Shown: in pieces, positions 27,001 through 34,092 of the stretch
How positions within the stretch are numbered: the first letter of the stretch is position 1
Layout of the letters: every line of letters begins with the position of its first letter
Assembly (NCBI GenBank): GCA_964413275.1
Contig: CAYPSO010000005.1
Span: 1 to 64,000, forward strand
Source: JAABRE01 sp964413275
GTDB lineage: Bacteria > Cyanobacteriota > Cyanobacteriia > Cyanobacteriales > JAABRE01
Direction of reading: 5' to 3'
DNA length: 64,000 bases
Position numbers and translations under genes: made by a program
The notes under the pieces: model-generated
What the model was told of the DNA's origin: nothing
Databases searched by the model: none
The model's input: the letters and a program-made list of their open reading frames with translations, nothing else

Positions 27001-27013
27001 CAATAACCAATGA
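21050..27013 (+). CDS. Multi-domain Ser/Thr kinase, AAA ATPase and histidine kinase signalling protein
   Basis: This 1987-aa protein combines two kinase types. A Ser/Thr kinase domain fills residues ~8-265 (HKD at 128-130, DFG from D150, SPEQTGRMNRFLDYRTDFYSLG). An AAA-type ATPase with P-loop GYSGIGKTSLVQE at ~338 and FIDDLQWAD follows, then a long helical, TPR-like region (~600-1290). Next come GAF (~1320-1480), PAS (~1490-1615) and a histidine kinase core with H1664 in GIAHEINTPLG. The ATP site has DSGIGIP and GSGLGLDI. This layout is known in cyanobacteria. A palindromic DNA insertion adds ~16 residues at ~1814-1830. The next gene starts within its stop codon (ATGA overlap), so it heads a four-gene signalling operon. 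Confidence 0.88.
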   Translation: MILPNYQLLNKIHETHKSEIYRAIRNEDNLSVIIKNLKISYPTQEEIIHYKQEYEITRYLHIEGVIKVYDSIINPSHIAIILEDFGAISLIDFLSQQPNQRLSVSQFLPIAIKITKILGNIHQEHIIHKDINPSNIIYNPETEQLKIIDFGISTKLTKENPVFKHPNILEGTLAYISPEQTGRMNRFLDYRTDFYSLGITFYQLLTGQLPYKSNDLLELVHSHIAKIPLLPHEINLEIPLTLSKIIVKLMAKNAEDRYKSAWGIKTDLENCLEQLKNKGSINEFILGENDFSEELHIPQKLYGRATEVEELLAAFARTTTRDEQNNKSPEFILVSGYSGIGKTSLVQEIYKPITEKKGYFISGKFDQLQRHIPYYSIVKALQKLIKQLLRKDEISLQIWKEKLLKALGENGEIIVNLIPELELMIGKQPEVTKLEGIESENRFNLVFQNFIQVFPQAEHPLVIFIDDLQWADLASLKLINLILTEIKPEYLLLIGAYRDNEVSDTHPLIMTIKSLKKMAIPIKEIILQPLQKKDINQLLIDTFYCLSEQAEELGKLIQEKTEGNPFFINELIKDIHQNNLIYFDSEVRHWQWQIEEIKHIKISENVVELLIKKLLNLPKTTQHFLSLAACIGAEFDLTTLAIISQQQSALLFDELKLAIKLGLVIAKSELNTELLINNYQFAHDRFQQAAYSLIKQEEQEIIHLKIGRLLLDKINIQEKKDNIFAIVDHLNKGSILIKDETEKQKLVELNLLVAKKAKDSAAYKSAQEYLIAGLKNTTQKLWLTDHQLMFELYKERIKIEYLTGDFNESENWIALTLKQEISPLEKVEIYNLLIIQYTMQAKYEEAIETGRKALVLLGIDLPKTNLTEVVLTEIKQIEEKIGDRTIDSLLDAQKMTIPEQQMIGKVLTNIDPPAYFSNQELYAVIVVKMTNISLNYGHIPESSKGYVTYGAIINSVTSNYQIGYEFGSLAIKLSEKFNNFYQKCSACLVFAGLLNHWVKPIKYAQEIFDDGYQSGLLSGELRHAGYNLQYKIRYLFYQGINLLEISNLVPDYLKFNQKIKNQWGTDGILSLQLNLFNLLGLTKNIFDFNNGKINESEYIKHCYECNSWAWICTFNIFKAHILYLYEYPEEALQCIQEAGQYLEFIRGHFQLAEYTFYYSLILSVLYDNASPNIQQKYWQQLENNQKQLKIWSESCPENFQHKYLLVQAEMSRLAHHNWEAIELYEQSIASAHKNQFIQDKALANELVSKFWLKQNKQEFAEIYIKKAYNNYQQWGAKRKIKLLKNKYPFLLKKKSLNQKIYLTQTTTNTSSGQLLDLAAIMQASQTIYSEIVLDKLLISLMKIIMENAGAELAYLILEQQGNWFIEAALNTNLNNPIILESLPLENKLPKSIINYVINSLNIVVLDNANSSIDFGQDNYFQENNSKSVMCYPLLNQNQIIGVIYLENNLTTNVFTPERIEILKILSAPAAIAINNAQFYEKISNNQKQLNQFLEAIPIGIAVVNNQGKPYYANQKAIEILQKPVDKEIEISEITKTYQTYIAGTNIIYPSEKLPIIRALKGEKCSADNLEIHHPDKIILLESWSSPIYDAQGNIEFAISAFQDITQRKQAEKILSEYNQTLENEVTERTQELSETIEKLKTAQSQLILSEKMAALGQLVAGIAHEINTPLGAIQAAIKNIEKALAIMLQDIPLLSLKLSLTEQKEFFNFIQKAQENQTKLSTREQRQYKRNLIDILTANNLDSPRQVADILVDIGIYDKITEFLYILQHPEREWLLNLAYNLIRLQSNNKTTIAAIERASKIVFALKSYSREGLSPESNSGACTPRYDDNSIRKSILVTDGINTVLELYHNQIKKGIKVQINYQIENRILGYPDELIQVWTNLIHNSIQAMNGEGNLIINGTENQKYIIVTITDSGIGIPSEIQKRIFEPFFTTKPMGEGSGLGLDIVKKIIDKHQGKITVESVPGETTFTILLPKHIKSELITNNQ
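26487..26529. repeat. GC-rich palindromic repeat inserted in frame in the kinase gene
   Basis: A stem CCCCCGAA / TTCGGGGG with a 5-base loop is nested inside outer arms GGGGC and GCCCC. The patch is GC-rich in otherwise very AT-rich coding DNA and encodes REGLSPESNSGACTPRY, which interrupts the linker between the dimerisation and ATP-binding parts of the histidine kinase. It reads as a small repeat that inserted without breaking the frame. Confidence 0.7.
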
Positions 27014-27411
27014 TAAATACTATGACAAACAAAGCAATTATTTGTGTAGATGACGAACAATTTATTCTCGAAACTTTAGTCGAACAACTTAAACGTAAAT
27101 TTGGTAACGAATACATTTATGAAGCAGCAGAAAGTGCTACGGAAGCCCTAGATATACTCGAAGAATTACAAACTGATAATATTGAAGTATTAATTATTGT
27201 CTCAGATTGGTTAATGCCACAAATGAAAGGTGATGAATTCTTGATTGAAGTTCATCAAAAATTTCCTAATATTGTAACAGTAATGTTAACCGGACAAGCC
27301 GATGAAAATGCGATTGCCCGTGCTAAAAAAGAAGCCAATTTACATTATTGTCTTTATAAACCTTGGCAAGAAGAAGAGTTAACTGAAATTGTAGCCACAG
27401 CCCTGGGGTAA
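27010..27411 (+). CDS. Single-domain response regulator
   Basis: This 133-aa protein consists of one receiver domain. It shows the acidic pocket VDDEQ (~14-18), the phospho-acceptor Asp in IVSDWLMPQMKGDEFL near residue 66, the switch Thr in MLTGQAD and the conserved Lys in LYKPW. There is no DNA-binding or enzymatic output domain. Its start overlaps the stop of the 1987-aa kinase by 4 bases, so the two are translated together and the receiver is a likely phosphate acceptor from that kinase. MTNKAIICV, at 27022, is an alternative start. Confidence 0.9.
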   Translation: MINTMTNKAIICVDDEQFILETLVEQLKRKFGNEYIYEAAESATEALDILEELQTDNIEVLIIVSDWLMPQMKGDEFLIEVHQKFPNIVTVMLTGQADENAIARAKKEANLHYCLYKPWQEEELTEIVATALG

Positions 27412-27418
27412 AATAATA

Positions 27419-29317
27419 ATGGAACGATATTTGACAATTGTTTGTGTTGATGATGAATCTGTAATTTTAGATACCTTAACAGAACAATTGAAACGTCATT
27501 TAGATCGAGAAAATTATGCGATTGAAGCCGCAGAAAATGCTCAAGAGGCATTAGAAATAATCGCTGAACTTGCCTTAGAAAAAATTGAAATAGCTTTAAT
27601 TATTTCCGATCAAATTATGCCCGGAATAAAAGGAGATGAGTTTTTAATAAAAATACATCAACAGTATCCACAAATTCTTAAAATCATGTTAACTGGGCAA
27701 GCAGATACCGAATCAATTGGTAATGTAGTTAATAACGCTGCCCTTTATCGATATATTAGTAAACCTTGGGAAGAAACTGATTTAATTCTAACAGTTAAAG
27801 AAGCCCTTTTACGCTATAGCCAAGAACAAAAATTAATCGAACAAAATCGAAAATTACAAGAATTAAACATCTCCCTTGAACAAAAAGTAATTGAACGTAC
27901 TGCCGAGTTAAAACAAGCTAAAGAAGCAGCAGAAATAGCTAATCGAGCAAAAAGTTCTTTTCTTGCAAATATGAGTCATGAATTGCGCTCCCCCCTTAAT
28001 GCTATTCTTGGTTTTGCCCAAATTATGAATCGTAGTAATACCCTTACCCCTCAAGATAGGGAAAATAGTGCCATTATTTTACGCAGTGGCGAACATTTAT
28101 TAAATTTGATTAATCAAGTATTAGATTTAGCCAAAATTGAAGCGGGGAAAATGCTTCTTAATTCCCATGATTTTAACTTATTAAGTTTACTCGAAGAAAT
28201 CAAAAAAATGTTTTCTTTAAAAGCAAAAAATCAAGGCTTAAACATGATTTTTAACTTGGCAAATAATTTGCCTCAATATATCAATGCAGACGAACTAAAA
28301 TTAAGACAAATTTTAATTAATTTACTCAATAATTCTTTTAAATTTACTAAAAAAGGTAATATTATTTTGACCATTAATTATGATTTTAAAAACTCTACCA
28401 TTAACTTTATTTTACAAGATACAGGAAAAGGCATTCCTGATGATGATTTAGAGACTATTTTTGAACCATTTTGCCAAAGTAAAAATAATACTACTCAAGA
28501 AGGCACAGGTTTAGGTTTATCTATCACCCGTAAATTTTTAGAAATGATGGGAGGTAAGATTACTGTTACTTCCCAACTAGAAATTGGTACTGAATTTAAC
28601 TTTTATATCCCTATTATTCCCTTAGAAAAAATTGAACAATTTGAACACAAAAACTCTTCTCGTCAAGTAATTGCCCTAGCCGAAAATCAACCAACTTACA
28701 AAATTTTAATAGTAGATGATGAAGTATTTAATCGTAAACTTTTAAGCCAACTTTTAAATCCCATTGGTTTTGAGATTAAGGAAGCTAGTAATGGTCAAGA
28801 AGCCATCACTTTATGGCAACAATGGCAGCCTCATCTAATTTGGATGGATATGAAAATGCCAATTATGGACGGATATACAGCCAGTAAACAGATTAAAAGT
28901 ACCATTAAAGGACAAGCTACCATCGTTATTGCTATCACTGCCAGTGCCTTTCAAGAAGAAAAAAACACAATTCTTGCCACAGGTTGCGATGATTTTATTC
29001 GTAAACCATTTCAAGAGCAAATTATATTTGAAACTATCAGAAAACATTTAGGAGTAGCCTACATCTATGCTGAAGAAAAACCTTGCCTAGAAAACAACAC
29101 CATTTATTCTCTTACCCCAGAAGACTTATTAATAATGCCATCAGAATGGATAGAAAGACTTTATCAAGCCACTGTTAATTTAGAAGATAAAATAATTTTA
29201 GAAATTATTGAAGAGATTCCAGAAAAATATGCTAACCTAGCAGAAGAATTGGAGAAATTAGTTAATAACTTTTTATTAGAAAATATTATTGAATTAATTG
29301 AAAATATTAAAAAATGA
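27419..29317 (+). CDS. Hybrid protein: receiver, histidine kinase, receiver
   Basis: The 632-aa protein begins with a receiver (~1-125; VDDES, Asp in ISDQIMPGIKGDEFL), closely related to the small regulator before it. A coiled-coil linker leads to a histidine kinase core with H187 in MSHELRSPLN and ATP-site motifs DTGKGIP and GTGLGLSITRKFLEMMGG. A second receiver (~435-555) has Asp in LIWMDMKMPIMDG. The ~75-residue tail is helical and acidic and might be a degenerate phosphotransfer region, but no clear Hpt His motif is seen. The gene starts 7 bp after its upstream neighbour, and the next start codon overlaps its stop. Confidence 0.9.
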   Translation: MERYLTIVCVDDESVILDTLTEQLKRHLDRENYAIEAAENAQEALEIIAELALEKIEIALIISDQIMPGIKGDEFLIKIHQQYPQILKIMLTGQADTESIGNVVNNAALYRYISKPWEETDLILTVKEALLRYSQEQKLIEQNRKLQELNISLEQKVIERTAELKQAKEAAEIANRAKSSFLANMSHELRSPLNAILGFAQIMNRSNTLTPQDRENSAIILRSGEHLLNLINQVLDLAKIEAGKMLLNSHDFNLLSLLEEIKKMFSLKAKNQGLNMIFNLANNLPQYINADELKLRQILINLLNNSFKFTKKGNIILTINYDFKNSTINFILQDTGKGIPDDDLETIFEPFCQSKNNTTQEGTGLGLSITRKFLEMMGGKITVTSQLEIGTEFNFYIPIIPLEKIEQFEHKNSSRQVIALAENQPTYKILIVDDEVFNRKLLSQLLNPIGFEIKEASNGQEAITLWQQWQPHLIWMDMKMPIMDGYTASKQIKSTIKGQATIVIAITASAFQEEKNTILATGCDDFIRKPFQEQIIFETIRKHLGVAYIYAEEKPCLENNTIYSLTPEDLLIMPSEWIERLYQATVNLEDKIILEIIEEIPEKYANLAEELEKLVNNFLLENIIELIENIKK

Positions 29318-30702
29318 CAATTGAAGAAGAAAATATATTATTAAATGATATTTTAATTGTTGACGATCAACCCGAAAATTTACGGGTATTATCCCAAATT
29401 CTTGAAGAACAAAATTATAAAGTTCGTAAAGCAATTAATGGAGAATTAGCCTTAAGAGCAACTCAGTTAAATCCTCCAGACTTGATTTTATTAGACATTC
29501 AAATGCCTAATCTTGATGGTTATCAAGTCTGTCAACAACTAAAAAAAAATAAACAAACTCAAGATATACCAGTAATATTTGTTAGTGCTTTAAATGAATT
29601 ATTTGATAAAGTAGAAGCATTTAAAGTTGGTGCAGTTGATTATATTAGTAAACCTTTTCAAGTTGAAGAAGTATTAGCACGGATTAAAAATCAATTAATT
29701 ATTCAAGAACAAAAAAGACAATTACAACTAGAAATTAAAGAACGTAAAAACAAAGAAGAAGAATTAAAAAATGAAATAATAAAACGTAGAGAAACCGAAG
29801 AAATACTATATCAATCCCGTGCCTTATTACAAAGTGTTTTAAATAGTTCCTTGGATGGAATTGCCGCATTTCAGTCTATAAGACAGGATTACAACGGAAA
29901 AATTATTGATTTCCGTTGTTTAGTTGTTAATCCGATAATGGCAGAAATTATTGGCAAAGAGCGAGAAAAATTAATTGGTAAATTGATTTTTACCCAAATT
30001 TTACGCAAAATTGGAGACACTTTTTTTGATAAATTAGTATCCCTTGTAGAAACAGGTAATCCCTTAGTTGAAGAACTATATTACTACAATAAAAATTTAC
30101 CTAGTTGGTATCATATTACTGCTGTCAAATTAGGCGATGGTTTTTCCATTACAGTAAGAGATATTAGCGAACATAAAAAAATGGAATTAGAATTACAGCG
30201 TATTACTAAAACAGATTGTTTAACTAATGTTGGTAATCGTCGTAACTTTCAAGAAACTATTAATCAAACATGGCAAATAGCACAACGAGAAAAACAACCT
30301 TTATCAATGATAATTTGTGATGTGGATTTTTTTAAAAAATATAATGATTACTATGGTCATCAAATGGGAGATTTGTGTTTAGTACAAGTAGCTCAAGCCC
30401 TAAGTGATTGTGTTAAAAGGCCTACTGATTCGGTATCTCGTTATGGTGGTGAAGAATTTGCAGTTATTTTAGCAAACACCTCTCTAGAAGGTGCTTTAAA
30501 AGTTGCTGAAAAAATTCGTCAAACAGTAGAAGCCTTAAAAATTTCCCACGAAAAATCAGAAATTAGTGATTTTGTTACCTTAAGTTGTGGTGTTGCTTCC
30601 ATGAAACCACGACTAGGATTATTATTAGAAACTCTGATAAAAAATGCCGATGAAGCTCTTTATTTATCTAAACAAAGAGGTCGTAATAGAGTTAGTTATT
30701 AG
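29314..30702 (+). CDS. Response regulator with PAS and GGDEF domains, diguanylate cyclase
   Basis: The 462-aa protein has a receiver (~10-130; VDDQPENLRVL, Asp in ILLDIQMPNLDGYQV), a coiled coil, a PAS domain (~165-290) and a GGDEF domain. The active-site loop reads RYGGEEFAVIL at ~376-386, and CDVDFFKKYNDYYGHQMGD gives the metal-binding and substrate residues, so it should make cyclic di-GMP. No RxxD inhibitory site is obvious before the GGEEF motif. Its ATG overlaps the stop of the hybrid kinase (ATGA). It is the output enzyme of the operon starting at 21050, coupling phosphorelay signals to a second messenger. Confidence 0.92.
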   Translation: MTIEEENILLNDILIVDDQPENLRVLSQILEEQNYKVRKAINGELALRATQLNPPDLILLDIQMPNLDGYQVCQQLKKNKQTQDIPVIFVSALNELFDKVEAFKVGAVDYISKPFQVEEVLARIKNQLIIQEQKRQLQLEIKERKNKEEELKNEIIKRRETEEILYQSRALLQSVLNSSLDGIAAFQSIRQDYNGKIIDFRCLVVNPIMAEIIGKEREKLIGKLIFTQILRKIGDTFFDKLVSLVETGNPLVEELYYYNKNLPSWYHITAVKLGDGFSITVRDISEHKKMELELQRITKTDCLTNVGNRRNFQETINQTWQIAQREKQPLSMIICDVDFFKKYNDYYGHQMGDLCLVQVAQALSDCVKRPTDSVSRYGGEEFAVILANTSLEGALKVAEKIRQTVEALKISHEKSEISDFVTLSCGVASMKPRLGLLLETLIKNADEALYLSKQRGRNRVSY

Positions 30703-30713
30703 TAGTCTCCTAA

Positions 30714-31259
30714 TTAAATTAAATAAAAAATAAGTAAGCCTTCCATAGAAAAACCGACTGTACGTTCTATAAATATTCCCAAAGCTAGAATATAGTCACT
30801 ATAGCTATGGAAAAGTGAATTATCAAATAAACAAGATTTAAGAGCATCAATCAGAAAAATGATATGAGGAATCGAAAATATCAACAATACTTCCCAAAGT
30901 GATATTTTGATATATATAAAACTACGAATAAAAATAGTAATTCCTCCAATAATAAAATAATATAGAAACATGACAATAACAACAATTCCATAAATGCCCA
31001 AATATCTTAAAGTTTCTAAAAAGCCTAGATGATATCAAATCCGGTTAAACAACTATAATTAAAATTTCTGTAATCCTTGATTTAACAGGATCGCAACTAT
31101 GGCCAATCAAAAGGATTTGATATGACTTGTCAATAAACCTCGGAAAAAATCAAAAGAAAAGATAACCACAGGAAATGAAAGACTTGAATTATAAAGTTTA
31201 CTCATTACTTTAAAAAGTAATAAGCTAAAAACAATATCTAAAAATAAAGATAAAATCAT
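30714..31259 (-). pseudogene. Small membrane protein gene interrupted by a MITE
   Basis: Read on the minus strand, a hydrophobic frame begins at ATG 31259 (MILSLFLDIVFSLLLFKVM) and stops a few codons into an inserted 90-bp palindromic element. Beyond the element the frame resumes as HLGFLETLRYLGIYG... and continues to a stop at 30714. Removing the element and one copy of its 3-bp target duplication joins LTS to HLG in frame, giving a ~150-aa protein with about four membrane segments. The family is not recognised. The downstream part (95 codons from a TTG at 31001) stays open but lacks a good start signal, so the gene is probably inactive. Confidence 0.75.
31033..31122. mobile_element. 90-bp MITE with 10-bp terminal inverted repeats and TGA target duplication
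   Basis: The ends TATCAAATCC (31033-31042) and GGATTTGATA (31113-31122) are perfect inverted repeats. They are flanked by TGA on both sides (31030-31032 and 31123-31125). The element has no coding capacity. Its excision with one TGA exactly restores the reading frame of the surrounding membrane-protein gene, which is direct evidence that it is an insertion and fixes its borders. Confidence 0.85.
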
Positions 31260-31359
31260 ATTTTTTAAGTATATTTTAAATAGTATTTTTATTTCTCAAG
31301 GTATATCAAAGGTACATTTCCCAGATATGATAGTTAATCGTTTATAAAAGGTGATAACT

Positions 31360-32442
31360 ATGACTCAACAATACCGCATTACTTTACTACCCGGAGATGG
31401 CATTGGCCCAGAAATCTTAGCAGTAACAGTAGATGTCCTTAAAGTCATAGGACAAAAATTTGAGATTAATTTTGATTTCCAAGAAGCTTTAATCGGTGGT
31501 GCAGCTATTGACGCAACAGGCGAGCCTTTACCCACCAAAACTTTAGAAAAATGCCGCAACAGTGATGCTGTCTTACTCGCTGCCATTGGTGGTTATAAAT
31601 GGGATAATTTACCCCGTCATCAACGCCCAGAAACTGGTTTATTAGGCTTAAGGGAAGGATTAGAATTATTTGCCAATCTTCGCCCCGCCACCATCCTGCC
31701 CCAATTAATTGACGCTTCCTCCCTGAAAAAAGAAATCGTTGAAGGAGTTGACATTATGGTAGTGCGAGAATTAACCGGAGGTATTTATTTCGGTAAACCC
31801 AAAGGGATTTTTGAGACAGAAACCGGAGAAAAACGGGGCGTAAATACTATGGCATATACAGAATCAGAAATCGATCGCATTGTCAAGGTTGCCTTTGAAA
31901 TAGCCCAAAAACGGAGCGGAAAATTATGTTCTGTGGATAAGGCTAATGTGTTAGATGTTTCTCAACTTTGGCGGGATAGAGTTATTAAAATGGCGGAAAA
32001 TTATCCTGATGTGGAATTATCCCATCTCTATGTTGATAATGCTGCCATGCAGTTATTACGAGCTCCCAAGCAATTTGATACCATCGTTACAGGTAACTTA
32101 TTTGGGGATATTCTCTCCGATGCCGCAGCCATGTTAACTGGTAGTATTGGAATGTTACCTTCAGCTAGTTTAGGTGCATCTAATCCCGGTGTATTTGAGC
32201 CTGTGCATGGCTCTGCTCCTGACATTGCGGGGCAAGATAAGGCTAATCCTCTAGCGCAGGTATTAAGTGCAGCGATGATGTTACGTTATGGTTTAAATCA
32301 ACCAGAGGCAGCCAGTAAAATTGAGGAAGCGGTGCAATCGGCCTTAAATCAAGGTTATCGCACCGGAGATATTATGTCAGAAGGTATGAAATTGGTTAGT
32401 TGCAGTGAGATGGGTAAAGTTTTATTAGAGATATTAAATTAA
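31360..32442 (+). CDS. leuB: 3-isopropylmalate dehydrogenase
   Basis: LeuB oxidises and decarboxylates 3-isopropylmalate to 2-oxoisocaproate with NAD in leucine synthesis. The protein starts with the classic ITLLPGDGIGPEI. It has the NAD-specific signature GSAPDIAGQDKANPLAQVLSAAMMLRY, the ELTGGIYFGKPKG loop and the metal-site aspartates in VDNAAMQLL and GNLFGDILSDAAAML. Length (360 aa) is normal. A GTG at 31351 is in frame, but ATG 31360 lies 8 bases after AAAGG and is the better start. The gene is monocistronic. Confidence 0.97.
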   Translation: MTQQYRITLLPGDGIGPEILAVTVDVLKVIGQKFEINFDFQEALIGGAAIDATGEPLPTKTLEKCRNSDAVLLAAIGGYKWDNLPRHQRPETGLLGLREGLELFANLRPATILPQLIDASSLKKEIVEGVDIMVVRELTGGIYFGKPKGIFETETGEKRGVNTMAYTESEIDRIVKVAFEIAQKRSGKLCSVDKANVLDVSQLWRDRVIKMAENYPDVELSHLYVDNAAMQLLRAPKQFDTIVTGNLFGDILSDAAAMLTGSIGMLPSASLGASNPGVFEPVHGSAPDIAGQDKANPLAQVLSAAMMLRYGLNQPEAASKIEEAVQSALNQGYRTGDIMSEGMKLVSCSEMGKVLLEILN

Positions 32443-32447
32443 TTAAT

Positions 32448-32470
32448 TAAACAGGCATATTGCCTGTTTA
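32448..32470. terminator. Hairpin between leuB and the convergent methylase gene
   Basis: TAAACAGGCA, a 3-base loop and TGCCTGTTTA form a perfect 10-bp stem 5 bases after the leuB stop and 24 bases from the end of the convergent methyltransferase gene. A T-run is weak on both sides, so it may act as a bidirectional transcript end or a 3' stabiliser. Confidence 0.6.
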
Positions 32471-32493
32471 ACAATATTTAATTGATATTATTT

Positions 32494-34092
32494 TTATGTA
32501 TATTCATTTATAAATATTGTATTGATTTCAGATAGATAATTATAATCAGATTTTTGGCTAATTTCTGAGTTACGATATTTTTTTAATAAACTAATAATTT
32601 TAGTTTTTGATTGAGGAGTTAATTTAGATATATCTAGCATTTTTGATTTATTAATATCATTTGGTTCAAATTTTTTTAAACCGTTTCCATACTCACGTCT
32701 ATTATCTTCAAATATCTGCTTTGCTACATCTGTAAGTAAATAAGCAAAAAATAAATCTATGTTAAAAAATAAATCTGATTCTCTTGGATAAATGCAATGA
32801 AAAGTTGTTAAATTATAAATACCTGCTTCATTTTTAATAAATCTTAATCCATTTCTATTAAATACTGATACCCAAATTGGTGCAGGAGGTCTATTTTCTA
32901 TAGAAAACCAAGGTCTTCTATTTTTAGTGAGATATTTTTCATTTATTTTATCTTCCTCACCTTTTTGAATATATGTTTTTACATTTATATCTTCCGAATT
33001 AATTCCATTAAATAAATAAACTAATTTATCTAATTTTTCAATTTCTTGATAATTTTTACTGGTAAAAAATAATTCTTTTATATCTGCCGCTTTACAAATA
33101 CAAGGCAGTAAATTTTTATGAGGTATTTCATATTTAATTGCTTTTGATTTATTGAAAGTAAAATAATCATTTGAACCTGTAGCAATTCCTCTGACTACTT
33201 TAGCATACTCTGAAAAATTAACTAGATTTTTATATTGAGCAGAATTTTGTACTTGATAATATTTTCGCCATTTTATATTTGGATCAATTTTCGTGGTTGG
33301 AATTGTATAATGTCCATTTGATGGATAATTATTAATATATTTTTCAATTAAAGATAAATCAGATAAGGAAGTAATATTTGATATATTAATTTCTTGATAG
33401 TTATTATCTTTCGCTAAAAATAATATAGCTGTAGTGGTAAGAGCATCTTCAAAAATAGTTTCTTGAAAATCAATTATAAATATATGACGTATAGTTTTAC
33501 TTTTCACAAGGTATTCTTTTACCAAAGTTCCATAATCTGAATTTAAAAACTCGGAAGGAATTATATAGGTAGCTCGACCATTTAAAGCTAATTGATAAAC
33601 AGATTTAAGCAAAAATAATGTATAAAGATTAGTTAATCCATTAAATTTAAAGTTTAGTTTTCTTTCAATTTCTTCAATGTTTGATTTGTTATCATAATCA
33701 TGAAATTTAAAATAAGGAGGATTACAAATAATGCCATCATATTTACTATTCCAGTCATCAAAAATGTAATCTTTCAGATATAATTTTATGTTTTGATATT
33801 TTTCAAAGTAACTCTTTGCTTCTTTAAAAATAGTTTTATCAATATCAAAACCTTTAATTGTAAGATTATTATTACTTTCAAGAATAATTCTAGAAAAAAT
33901 ACCTAAACCAAAAGCAGGTTCTAATATGGTCTTAATATTTTGATTATCTAAAATCCAAGCCGACATTAATTTGGCAATTGGATACGGTGTAAAAAATTGA
34001 GCAAATTTTTTTCTATGTTCAAGACCTACTTTTTGTGAGTAAATTGTTTCTCTATCTAATTGATTAATTATATTTTTTTCTGAAATTATCAT
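32494..34092 (-). CDS. Type II DNA adenine-N6 methyltransferase of a restriction-modification pair
   Basis: The 532-aa protein has the SAM-binding motif I TILEPAFGLGIFSRII (~residues 55-70), the catalytic motif IV IICNPPYFKF (NPPY, ~130) and a large C-terminal target-recognition region. Motif order I then IV with a C-terminal recognition domain fits the gamma class of N6-adenine methylases (TaqI/HsdM-like). The upstream gene on the same strand encodes the putative cognate endonuclease, and the two reading frames overlap by one base (TAATG), showing translational coupling. It should methylate host DNA at the same target and protect it. Very AT-rich composition gives no clear transfer signal against this background. 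Confidence 0.85.
   Translation of the reverse strand: MIISEKNIINQLDRETIYSQKVGLEHRKKFAQFFTPYPIAKLMSAWILDNQNIKTILEPAFGLGIFSRIILESNNNLTIKGFDIDKTIFKEAKSYFEKYQNIKLYLKDYIFDDWNSKYDGIICNPPYFKFHDYDNKSNIEEIERKLNFKFNGLTNLYTLFLLKSVYQLALNGRATYIIPSEFLNSDYGTLVKEYLVKSKTIRHIFIIDFQETIFEDALTTTAILFLAKDNNYQEINISNITSLSDLSLIEKYINNYPSNGHYTIPTTKIDPNIKWRKYYQVQNSAQYKNLVNFSEYAKVVRGIATGSNDYFTFNKSKAIKYEIPHKNLLPCICKAADIKELFFTSKNYQEIEKLDKLVYLFNGINSEDINVKTYIQKGEEDKINEKYLTKNRRPWFSIENRPPAPIWVSVFNRNGLRFIKNEAGIYNLTTFHCIYPRESDLFFNIDLFFAYLLTDVAKQIFEDNRREYGNGLKKFEPNDINKSKMLDISKLTPQSKTKIISLLKKYRNSEISQKSDYNYLSEINTIFINEYT

Noticed and set aside
31033..31122. TA target duplication typical of IS630/mariner-type MITEs
   Set aside because: Using TA as the duplication leaves the joined membrane-protein frame with a stop codon, while the TGA duplication restores it exactly.
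31365..32225. Open frames on the reverse strand and in another frame within leuB
   Set aside because: They are shadows of the leuB codon pattern; leuB is complete and well conserved.
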